NCBI GenBank assembly: GCA_910585655.1
Contig: CAJUFW010000121.1
Location: 1 to 10,153 of the forward strand
DNA from: an uncultured Lachnospiraceae bacterium
GTDB taxonomy: Bacteria > Bacillota_A > Clostridia > Lachnospirales > Lachnospiraceae
Length of the DNA stretch: 10,153 nt
Direction of reading: 5' to 3'
The notes under the pieces were generated by a model. The model did not search any database, was not told the origin of the DNA, and worked only from the letters and a program-made list of their open reading frames with translations. Below are positions 1 through 5,776 of this stretch, one piece after another. Every line of letters starts with the position of its first letter. Within the stretch, counting starts at the first letter, position 1. Position numbers and translations under genes: made by a program.

Positions 1-222
1 AAACCCTTCTTCACTCTCACCCGAAAAGTAAGAAAAAATCACATATCTTTCAGAGGATGACAGCAATAATGAACCACCACCATAACCACCAGAATGATAT
101 GGGAATTGAACGATATCTTTTGTCCCATCCTTTGAGATTAAAGACAATGAAATGTCATTCTCATCCGGTAGAATAATTTTGCTTCCATCTGCTAAAGTCA
201 CAAGATTTACGAAATCCTCCAT
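1..222 (-). CDS. Hypothetical protein, N-terminal 74 residues (cut by window edge)
   Basis: The gene reads leftward from the ATG at 222 and stays open to base 1, so only its first 74 residues are seen. A GGAGG lies 10 nt before the ATG, which supports this start. There is no signal peptide or membrane segment. The visible protein is hydrophilic with short beta-like stretches (residues 2-18 and 26-40), a glycine-rich patch HSGGYGGGS around residues 43-51, then SLLLSSSERYVIFSYFSG, acidic residues and an aromatic. That last pattern resembles small uncharacterised bacterial proteins whose sequence suggests beta-sheet or propeller-like folds, but I cannot name a family and assign no function. My hand count gives about 37% G+C, lower than the roughly 47% sampled in guaB next door, so it may be accessory or recently acquired. 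It diverges from guaB across about 280 nt. Confidence 0.6.
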   Translation of the reverse strand, partial: MEDFVNLVTLADGSKIILPDENDISLSLISKDGTKDIVQFPYHSGGYGGGSLLLSSSERYVIFSYFSGESEEGF

Positions 223-266
223 AAAGGATATACCTCCAATCCCGATTTGCTATTAGTATGCCGACC

Positions 267-299
267 GAAGTTAAAATACTTCCTGTCCGCAAAAGACAG
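267..299. repeat. Two abutting small inverted repeats (tandem hairpins)
   Basis: GAAGT (267-271) pairs with ACTTC (278-282) across a 6-nt loop. Immediately next, CTGTC (283-287) pairs with GACAG (295-299) across a 7-nt loop. No T-tract follows on either strand, so they do not look like a terminator. If the leftward gene is transcribed from around 326-334, both hairpins fall in its 5' leader. Function unknown. Confidence 0.5.
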
Positions 300-325
300 A
301 CATTACATAACTTAATCTTATGAAT

Positions 326-334
326 ATCATAACA
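326..334 (-). promoter_or_regulatory. Possible extended -10 promoter for the leftward hypothetical gene
   Basis: On the minus strand this reads TG-T-TATGAT, which fits an extended -10 element. No good -35 box sits 16-18 nt upstream. It would give a leader of about 95 nt before the ATG at 222. Weak evidence. Confidence 0.25.
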
Positions 335-353
335 AAAGACTATGGATATCCTA

Positions 354-382
354 TTGACACGTTCACCAACAAACGCTATACT
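354..382 (+). promoter_or_regulatory. Strong sigma-A-type promoter for the guaB operon
   Basis: TTGACA (354-359), a 17-nt spacer, then TATACT (377-382): a perfect -35 box, one mismatch in the -10 and ideal spacing. Transcription would begin near 389, leaving an untranslated leader of about 115 nt before guaB. No similar promoter precedes the next two genes, so it probably drives all three. Confidence 0.85.
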
Positions 383-411
383 AAGTAGCAACATGAAAAC
401 CAACCATAAAA

Positions 412-480
412 AGCCAGTCATGTCCGCGTACGAAAGCATAGCACGATCGTACTATCTACCATCAGCAGGGCAGGACGGCT
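412..480 (+). promoter_or_regulatory. Candidate structured leader of guaB mRNA
   Basis: The leader can fold as nested stems: AGCC (412-415) with GGCT (477-480), GTCC (422-425) with GGAC (473-476), and an inner perfect hairpin GTACGA (428-433) with TCGTAC (447-452). The outer stem ends 11 nt before the AGGAGG ribosome site at 491-496. I see no purine-riboswitch core and no anti-terminator/terminator pair, so a regulatory role is inferred only from the pairing and the position. Confidence 0.35.
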
Positions 481-504
481 CAATCAATTTAGGAGGAAAA
501 AGAA

Positions 505-1959
505 ATGGGAAAAATTGTTGCCGAGGGAATTACCTTTGATGACGTGCTTTTGGTTCCATCCTATTCCGAGGTGATTCCGAATCAGGTGGATTTGTCTACA
601 AAGTTGACAGAAAAGATACGCTTGAATATCCCGATGATGAGTGCCGGGATGGATACGGTGACGGAGCATCGCATGGCGATTGCGATGGCCAGACAAGGAG
701 GCATTGGTGTTATTCATAAAAATATGACCATTGCAGAACAGGCAGAAGAGGTAGACCAGGTAAAGCGTTCGGAGAACGGGGTTATTACGGATCCGTTTTA
801 TTTATCTCCTGACCATACGTTAGAGGATGCCAACGCGCTGATGGCAAAATTCCGCATTTCCGGCGTTCCGATTACAGAGGGCAAAAAGCTGGTTGGTATC
901 ATTACGAATCGGGATTTGAAGTTTGAACGGGATTTTACCAAAAAAATTCGGGAGTCAATGACCTCGGAGGGATTGGTGACAGCCAGAGAAGGGATTACGT
1001 TAGAGGAAGCCAAGAAGATTTTAGGCGAGGCAAGAAAAGAAAAGCTGCCGATTGTAGATGAAGAAGGAAACTTAAAAGGCTTGATTACGATCAAGGATAT
1101 CGAAAAGCAGATCAAGTATCCGCTGTCCGCAAAGGATTCTCAGGGACGGCTGCTGTGCGCAGCGGGAGTAGGTGTGACTGCCAACATTTTAGAGCGGGTA
1201 GAAGCGTTGGTAAATGCCAAGGTGGATGCGATTGTCATTGATTCGGCGCACGGGCATTCTGCGAATGTCATCCGTTGTGTCAGGATGGTAAAGGACGCTT
1301 ATCCGGAATTAGATGTGATTGCAGGTAATATTGCGACTGCAGAAGCAGCGGAAGCCTTGATCAAGGCAGGAGCCGACGCCATTAAGGTCGGAATCGGACC
1401 AGGTTCTATCTGTACGACCCGTGTTGTAGCAGGAATCGGCGTGCCGCAGATTACAGCGATTATGGATTGCTATGAGACTGCGAAAAAATACGGGATTCCG
1501 GTGATTGCAGATGGTGGTATTAAGTATTCCGGCGATATGACCAAAGCGATTGCAGCCGGCGCCAACGTTTGTATGATGGGCAGTATTTTTGCAGGTTGTG
1601 ACGAAAGCCCGGGAACGTTTGAACTTTACCAGGGACGGAAATATAAAGTATATCGCGGTATGGGTTCGATAGCGGCAATGGAAAACGGCAGCAAAGACCG
1701 GTATTTCCAGACTGACGCGAAGAAGCTGGTACCGGAAGGAGTAGAAGGACGTGTGGCATATAAAGGAACGGTAGAAGATACCGTGTTCCAGTTGATGGGC
1801 GGTTTGCGTTCCGGTATGGGCTACTGTGGGGCGTCGGATATTGAGACGTTAAAGGAAACAGGACGTTTTATCAAGATTTCCGCTGCTTCCTTAAAGGAAA
1901 GCCATCCGCATGATATCCATATCACCAAGGAAGCGCCGAACTACAGCACGGAAGAATAA
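505..1959 (+). CDS. guaB: Inosine-5'-monophosphate dehydrogenase
   Basis: It oxidises IMP to XMP with NAD+, the first committed and rate-limiting step towards GMP, in the cytosol, normally as a tetramer. At 484 residues it is full length for a bacterial enzyme. The N-terminal barrel segment has FDDVLLVPSYS (11-21) and MSAGMDTVTE (45-54). Tandem CBS domains occupy about 92-205 and are the usual site of purine nucleotide regulation. The catalytic barrel resumes with DSAHGHS (246-252), the loop GIGPGSICTTR carrying the catalytic Cys303, ADGGIKYSGD (335-344), GSIFAGCDESPG (359-370), the Arg399-Tyr400 dyad and flap EGVEGRVAYKG (411-421). All key residues are present. AGGAGG at 491-496 sets the start. 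It leads a three-gene unit with the two enzymes that make its substrate IMP, 29 nt before the next gene. Confidence 0.98.
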   Translation: MGKIVAEGITFDDVLLVPSYSEVIPNQVDLSTKLTEKIRLNIPMMSAGMDTVTEHRMAIAMARQGGIGVIHKNMTIAEQAEEVDQVKRSENGVITDPFYLSPDHTLEDANALMAKFRISGVPITEGKKLVGIITNRDLKFERDFTKKIRESMTSEGLVTAREGITLEEAKKILGEARKEKLPIVDEEGNLKGLITIKDIEKQIKYPLSAKDSQGRLLCAAGVGVTANILERVEALVNAKVDAIVIDSAHGHSANVIRCVRMVKDAYPELDVIAGNIATAEAAEALIKAGADAIKVGIGPGSICTTRVVAGIGVPQITAIMDCYETAKKYGIPVIADGGIKYSGDMTKAIAAGANVCMMGSIFAGCDESPGTFELYQGRKYKVYRGMGSIAAMENGSKDRYFQTDAKKLVPEGVEGRVAYKGTVEDTVFQLMGGLRSGMGYCGASDIETLKETGRFIKISAASLKESHPHDIHITKEAPNYSTEE

Positions 1960-1988
1960 AAGGGAATAAAAAAGGAGGGAAATCAAAG

Positions 1989-2702
1989 ATGAAGCAGTTA
2001 TCCATTGCACAGGAACTGGCAGGAAATTCCTATCCGGGACGAGGGATTATCATTGGAAAGACACCAGACGGAACACATGCCGTAACGGCTTATTTTATTA
2101 TGGGACGGAGTGAAAACAGCCGGAACCGGGTATTTGTAGAGGACGGAGAAGGGATTCGTACCAAGGCTTTTGATCCGGCAAAACTAAAAGATCCAAGCCT
2201 GGTTATCTATGCGCCGGTACGGGTGTTGGGCAATAAGACGATTGTCACCAACGGCGACCAGACCGATACGATTTATGAACAAATGGACAAGCAGCAAACC
2301 TTTGAACAGGCGTTGCGTACCAGAGAGTTTGAACCGGATCCGCCGAATTATACCCCACGGATTTCCGGTATTCTGCATATCGAAAACGGCGGTTTTAACT
2401 ATGCGATGTCTATTTTAAAGAGCAATAACAAAAGCCCGGAAGGCTGCAACCGCTTTACCTTTGCATACCATAACCCGGCGGCAGGGGAAGGGCATTTTAT
2501 CCATACCTACCAGGGCGACGGAACTCCGCTGCCAAGCTTTGAAGGAGAGCCGAAGTTAATTGGAATTTCCGGCGGAATCGACGAATTTACCGAGTTGCTC
2601 TGGCAGAACCTGAACGAAGAAAACAAGGTATCGCTGTTTGTACGTTATATCAATCTGGCGGACGGCACTTATGAGAGCCGAATTGTCAATAAGAATCAAT
2701 AA
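1989..2702 (+). CDS. purO: PurO-type IMP cyclohydrolase
   Basis: Predicted to close the ring of FAICAR to give IMP, the last step of de novo purine synthesis. The 237-residue protein resembles the PF07826 IMP cyclohydrolase family described in archaea as PurO, not the MGS-like cyclohydrolase half of bacterial PurH. Visible family features are the N-terminal NSYPGRGIIIG (13-23), the arginine-rich GRSENSRNR (39-47), which is a likely nucleotide-phosphate contact, the central NPPAAGEGHF-like segment (NPAAGEGHFIHTY) and a late GISGG turn. It is soluble and has no signal peptide. AAGGAGGG sits just upstream of the ATG. It lies between guaB (29-nt gap) and an AICAR formyltransferase with no cyclohydrolase domain (31-nt gap), which strongly supports the function. 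The family is from recall; the activity is inferred. Confidence 0.88.
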   Translation: MKQLSIAQELAGNSYPGRGIIIGKTPDGTHAVTAYFIMGRSENSRNRVFVEDGEGIRTKAFDPAKLKDPSLVIYAPVRVLGNKTIVTNGDQTDTIYEQMDKQQTFEQALRTREFEPDPPNYTPRISGILHIENGGFNYAMSILKSNNKSPEGCNRFTFAYHNPAAGEGHFIHTYQGDGTPLPSFEGEPKLIGISGGIDEFTELLWQNLNEENKVSLFVRYINLADGTYESRIVNKNQ

Positions 2703-2733
2703 GGAACGCAAAGAAAGGAACGGGTAGCGACAA

Positions 2734-3921
2734 ATGAAAGAATTAGAGCTAAAATATGGCTGTAACCCAAACCAGAAGCCTTCCAGGATTTATATGGAGG
2801 CGGGAGAAAACGGCGGCGAGCTGCCGCTTGAGGTATTAAACGGCAAGCCTGGCTATATCAATTTTTTGGACGCGTTTAATGGCTGGCAGTTAGTCAGCGA
2901 GTTAAAGCGCGCGACAGGTCTTCCGGCAGCGACTTCTTTTAAGCATGTATCTCCGGCAGGAGCGGCAGTAGGTCTTCCGCTGACCGAGGTAGAACGGAAA
3001 ATTTACTGGGTAGAGGATTTGGGCGAGCTGACGCCGCTAGCGAGCGCTTATGCCAGAGCCAGAGGAGCAGATCGGATGTCCTCATTTGGAGATTTTATTG
3101 CTCTTTCTGACGTCTGCGACGTAGCGACAGCCAAGATCATTAAGCGTGAGGTTTCGGACGGCGTGATTGCTCCTGGCTATGAGCCGGAGGCTTTGGAACT
3201 GTTAAAGGCAAAGAAAAAGGGTGGCTATAACGTTATCCAGATCGATCCGTCCTACCGTCCGCGGGAATTAGAGCGGAAGGAAGTATTTGGTATTACTTTT
3301 GAGCAGGGCAGAAATGAACTGGTAATTGACGAACACTTTTTTGAAACTATCGTAACAGAGAAAAAAGAGCTGCCGGAATCGGCAAAAATCGATCTGGCGA
3401 TTGCGATGATTACTTTAAAATATACGCAGTCCAATTCCGTCTGCTACGCAAAGGGCGGACAGGCAATCGGAATCGGAGCCGGTCAGCAAAGCCGTATCCA
3501 TTGTACAAGACTGGCTGGAAATAAGGCAGACAACTGGTTCTTGCGTCAGTCTCCACAGGTTTTGGGGCTGCAGTTTGTGAAAAAACTGGGACGCGCCGAC
3601 CGCGACAACGCCATCGATGTCTACATGAGTGACGACTATATGGACGTATTGGCAGACGGCGTCTGGGAACAGACCTTTGCCGTAAAACCGCCAGTCTTTA
3701 CCAGAGAGGAAAAGCGTGCCTGGTTAGATCAGATGAGCGGTGTAGCGCTGGGATCCGACGCCTTCTTCCCGTTTGGCGATAACATCGAGCGCGCCCATAA
3801 AAGCGGCGTAGCCTATATTGCACAGCCGGGCGGTTCTATTCGGGATGACCATGTAATTGAAACCTGCAATAAATATGGAATTGTTATGAGCTTTACCGGG
3901 CTTCGTCTGTTCCATCATTAA
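2734..3921 (+). CDS. purH: Stand-alone AICAR formyltransferase (PurH C-terminal domain only)
   Basis: Transfers the formyl group of 10-formyltetrahydrofolate to AICAR, giving FAICAR, in the penultimate step of IMP synthesis. At 395 residues it corresponds to only the formyltransferase part of bifunctional PurH/ATIC (usually 510-590 residues). The N-terminal MGS-like cyclohydrolase domain is absent, and the neighbouring PurO-type protein fills that role. The catalytic Lys70-His71 pair lies in SFKHVSPAGAAVG (68-80). Other landmarks are SAYARARGADRMSSFGDF (104-121), the substrate region YTQSNSVCYAK (230-240), GIGAGQQSRIHCTRLAG (246-262), SDAFFPFGDN (341-350) and the C-terminal RLFHH. These follow my recollection of the animal ATIC domain more closely than E. 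coli PurH. The ribosome site is weak (AAAGGAA about 13 nt upstream), so translation may depend partly on the upstream gene. Some databases call this form PurH2. Confidence 0.93.
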   Translation: MKELELKYGCNPNQKPSRIYMEAGENGGELPLEVLNGKPGYINFLDAFNGWQLVSELKRATGLPAATSFKHVSPAGAAVGLPLTEVERKIYWVEDLGELTPLASAYARARGADRMSSFGDFIALSDVCDVATAKIIKREVSDGVIAPGYEPEALELLKAKKKGGYNVIQIDPSYRPRELERKEVFGITFEQGRNELVIDEHFFETIVTEKKELPESAKIDLAIAMITLKYTQSNSVCYAKGGQAIGIGAGQQSRIHCTRLAGNKADNWFLRQSPQVLGLQFVKKLGRADRDNAIDVYMSDDYMDVLADGVWEQTFAVKPPVFTREEKRAWLDQMSGVALGSDAFFPFGDNIERAHKSGVAYIAQPGGSIRDDHVIETCNKYGIVMSFTGLRLFHH

Positions 3922-3932
3922 ATGGCGCAGAT

Positions 3933-3983
3933 TCCCCCGCGTACCACAGAGGAAGTAGGAAAACAATCTGTGAGAGCGGGGGA
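3933..3983. terminator. Compound hairpin between convergent purH and MATE genes
   Basis: An outer 8-bp stem, TCCCCCGC (3933-3940) with GCGGGGGA (3976-3983), encloses an inner stem CACAGA (3945-3950) with TCTGTG (3967-3972). It begins 11 nt after the formyltransferase stop and ends 13 nt before the MATE stop. The T-tract is poor (ATTT on the plus strand, none on the minus), so termination may be inefficient or the hairpin may instead protect the 3' ends. Confidence 0.5.
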
Positions 3984-3996
3984 TTTCCGGGTCTGT

Positions 3997-5382
3997 CTAA
4001 TTGTCAGAGGGCAGAAAGCCCATGGCTTTTTGCCGCCGTTTCAGCCAGCCTCCATGCAGGTAATAGACAAGAAAAGCCAATGAGGTAATACTCCAGGTGA
4101 TCGGATAGCTGGCGCTGACCATGTTGACCGTAGGATGGAGCGGGACAAAAGCCAAAATCCAGACGACGCGCAGACCGCAGACGCCAACCGCAGTAATAAT
4201 AGTAGGAATCAGGGAATCGCCTGCTCCCCGGACGGCTCCGGACAAAATTTCAATACAGACATACGTAATATAAAAAGGAGCCAGGAAACGAATCATTGGG
4301 ACGCCGATTTCCATAACGGAAGTATCGTTTGTAAAAATTTTTAACAAGAAGCCGCAGGAAGCATAAACAAACATACTTAACAGGATAGAGGCGCCGATTG
4401 CCATGGAAAGGCAGATCCGCACGCTTTTTTTCATCCGGTCAAATTTAGCTGCGCCGAAGTTCTGCCCGACAAAGGTCGTAATCGAGATACCGAAGGCGTT
4501 AATGATCATCCAGAAAACTCCGTCGATTTTGCCATAAGCGGTCCAGGCGGCTACAGTATCCGTACCAAAGGAATTGATATTAGCCTGAATCAGCAAATTA
4601 GAAAGAGAATACAGCACCGACTGAAGCCCGGCAGGCAGTCCAATCCGAATGATATTCCGCAGGATGTAAGAGGTAAAGCGGATTTTTCTTAGCGACAGCC
4701 GATAAGCAGCTTTGGTACGCATCAGGGTAAAGACAACCAGAGCCGCCGATAAAAGCTGTGCTAAAAGGGTAGCAAATGCGACGCCAAACACTCCCATCTG
4801 AAAGACTGCTACAAACAAATAGTCTAAAGCAATATTGGCAATGCAGCAGAAAATCAGAAAATAAAGAGGATGCTTAGAATCTCCGATTGCCCGTAAAATA
4901 CCGGAGCCGATGTTGTAAATTAATACACCGATGATACCGATAAAATACATACGGGTGTAGAGGAGGGCATCCTTCATAATATCTGCCGGAGTGCCAAGGA
5001 GCCGCAGCACCAGGGGAGAAATCGGCAGACCGATTGCCATGATGATAGCGCCGCTGACGAAAGAAAGAGCAATTGCAGTATGTACGGCATTGCTTAAATC
5101 CTCTTCCTTTTTTGCTCCGAAATATTGGGAAATGATTACCGTAGCGCCGGAAGAGAGACCGACAAAAAAGCCGACCAGCAGGTTGATAAGCGTTCCGGTC
5201 GCGCCGACTGCCGCCAGAGCGCCTTTTCCGACAAAGCGTCCGACGATAATCGCATCGGCTGTGTTATAGAGCTGCTGGAAAAAGGTTCCGAATAAGATCG
5301 GAAAGAAAAAAATTAAAAGCTGTTTCCAGATAACGCCTTCCGTAATGCCGTTTTCAGAAGGCAGATGTTTTACGTGTTTCAT
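3997..5382 (-). CDS. MATE family multidrug/sodium efflux transporter
   Basis: A predicted inner-membrane antiporter exporting cationic drugs or metabolites in exchange for Na+ or H+; the true substrate is unknown. From the ATG at 5382 it has 461 residues, normal for the family, with about 12 hydrophobic segments. The N-terminus has the typical WKQLLIFFFPILFGTFFQQLYN followed by TADAIIVGRFVG (41-52), AAVGATGTLINLLVGFFVGLS (58-78) and SQYFGAK. The second half repeats the fold, with GLPAGLQSVLYSLSNLLIQ, AFGISITTFVGQNFGA and the late GAVRGAGDS motif. An in-frame ATG at 5448 would add 22 polar residues, but it has no ribosome site and lies beyond the GAGGAGG that sits 5 nt before 5382. It is divergent from the HTH/AEC pair and convergent with the purine operon, so it is probably a single-gene transcript. 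Confidence 0.93.
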   Translation of the reverse strand: MKHVKHLPSENGITEGVIWKQLLIFFFPILFGTFFQQLYNTADAIIVGRFVGKGALAAVGATGTLINLLVGFFVGLSSGATVIISQYFGAKKEEDLSNAVHTAIALSFVSGAIIMAIGLPISPLVLRLLGTPADIMKDALLYTRMYFIGIIGVLIYNIGSGILRAIGDSKHPLYFLIFCCIANIALDYLFVAVFQMGVFGVAFATLLAQLLSAALVVFTLMRTKAAYRLSLRKIRFTSYILRNIIRIGLPAGLQSVLYSLSNLLIQANINSFGTDTVAAWTAYGKIDGVFWMIINAFGISITTFVGQNFGAAKFDRMKKSVRICLSMAIGASILLSMFVYASCGFLLKIFTNDTSVMEIGVPMIRFLAPFYITYVCIEILSGAVRGAGDSLIPTIITAVGVCGLRVVWILAFVPLHPTVNMVSASYPITWSITSLAFLVYYLHGGWLKRRQKAMGFLPSDN

Positions 5383-5387
5383 AGTTT

Positions 5388-5394
5388 CCTCCTC
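5388..5394 (-). promoter_or_regulatory. Ribosome binding site that fixes the MATE start
   Basis: The minus strand reads GAGGAGG with a 5-nt gap to the ATG at 5382. It makes the upstream in-frame ATG at 5448 unlikely. Confidence 0.85.
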
Positions 5395-5399
5395 TTTTT

Positions 5400-5448
5400 G
5401 TGATAGTGGCAGACTGATATTCTCTAAAACGCCACAACAGTCTATCAC
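5400..5448. repeat. Inverted repeat upstream of the MATE gene
   Basis: GTGATAG (5400-5406) pairs perfectly with CTATCAC (5442-5448). TGGC (5407-5410) can extend the stem with GCCA (5431-5434), leaving a bulge. On the plus strand a run of seven T (5450-5456) follows, like a terminator, although no plus-strand gene ends here. On the minus strand it could be a leader hairpin or an operator for the pump gene. Confidence 0.45.
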
Positions 5449-5456
5449 ATTTTTTT

Positions 5457-5524
5457 AAAAAGGGGAAGAGGGAAAGTAAAAAAGAAAAAAGAAAGAAGAA
5501 AGTAAAAAAACAGAAGGGAGAGAG
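5457..5524. repeat. Purine-rich tract with a 12-nt direct repeat
   Basis: Only three pyrimidines (5477, 5503, 5511) occur in 68 nt of the plus strand. GAAAGTAAAAAA occurs at 5472-5483 and again at 5498-5509, 26 nt apart. This fills most of the divergent intergenic region between the MATE pump and the HTH gene. I see no clear -35/-10 pair in it on either strand. Confidence 0.6.
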
Positions 5525-5538
5525 CGGAATATATCCGC
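5524..5538. repeat. Short palindrome just before the HTH gene
   Basis: GCGGA (5524-5528) pairs with TCCGC (5534-5538) around a 5-nt ATATA loop and ends 8 nt before the ATG. It lies between a GGGAGAGAG purine run and the start codon. It may be an operator for the small HTH protein itself, or a hairpin bringing that run closer to the start. Confidence 0.4.
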
Positions 5539-5546
5539 CGGAAAAG

Positions 5547-5744
5547 ATGAAAAGAGAATTAGGAAAATTATTAAAGGGAGTTCGTGAGGAACAAAAGATT
5601 GAAAAGGAAGATCTGTGCAGCGGTCTTTGTACTGTAGAAGAACTGGATCGGATTGAAGCAGGGGAGGATCCGGAGGTAGAGCTTATTTTACTGCAAGCGT
5701 TGTTTGAACGGGCAGGGACATCGCTTCGTAGATTTTTACAATAA
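5547..5744 (+). CDS. Small XRE-like helix-turn-helix protein (65 aa)
   Basis: The 65-residue sequence matches the pattern of a single HTH_3/XRE domain: LGKLLKGVREEQKIEKEDLCSGLCTVEELDRIEAGEDPEVELILLQALFERAGTSL over residues 5-60. Helix 2 and the recognition helix are roughly 20-37, with the typical DRIEAG following. It resembles the N-terminal DNA-binding domain of larger Rgg/PlcR-like regulators with TPR repeats, but here the sensor part is missing: the protein stops five residues after the domain. It may be a minimal repressor or the remnant of a larger regulator. The ribosome site is weak (GGAAAAG directly before the ATG). It lies 32 nt before the AEC permease on the same strand, so it may regulate that gene, itself or the divergent MATE pump. 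The target is unknown. Confidence 0.75.
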   Translation: MKRELGKLLKGVREEQKIEKEDLCSGLCTVEELDRIEAGEDPEVELILLQALFERAGTSLRRFLQ

Positions 5745-5776
5745 AGAAAAGGGGAGTATAGGGGAGGAAGCAGAAT

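Noticed and set aside
389..504. Guanine/purine riboswitch in the guaB leader
   Set aside because: The conserved purine aptamer core and its three-way junction are not present. Only unassigned stems are seen.
342..539. Plus-strand 65-codon open frame across the guaB promoter
   Set aside because: It begins upstream of the promoter boxes, so it would not be on that transcript. It overlaps the guaB start out of frame and has no ribosome site.
3724..3966. Minus-strand 80-codon open frame over the end of the formyltransferase gene
   Set aside because: It overlaps strongly conserved coding sequence on the other strand and lacks a ribosome site, so it is a shadow frame.
5383..5448. 22-residue N-terminal extension of the MATE protein from an ATG at 5448
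   Set aside because: No ribosome site lies before 5448. A strong GAGGAGG sits 5 nt before the ATG at 5382, and family members begin near there.
5457..5524. CRISPR-like repeat array
   Set aside because: There are only two 12-nt low-complexity repeats, with no regular spacers and no cas genes.
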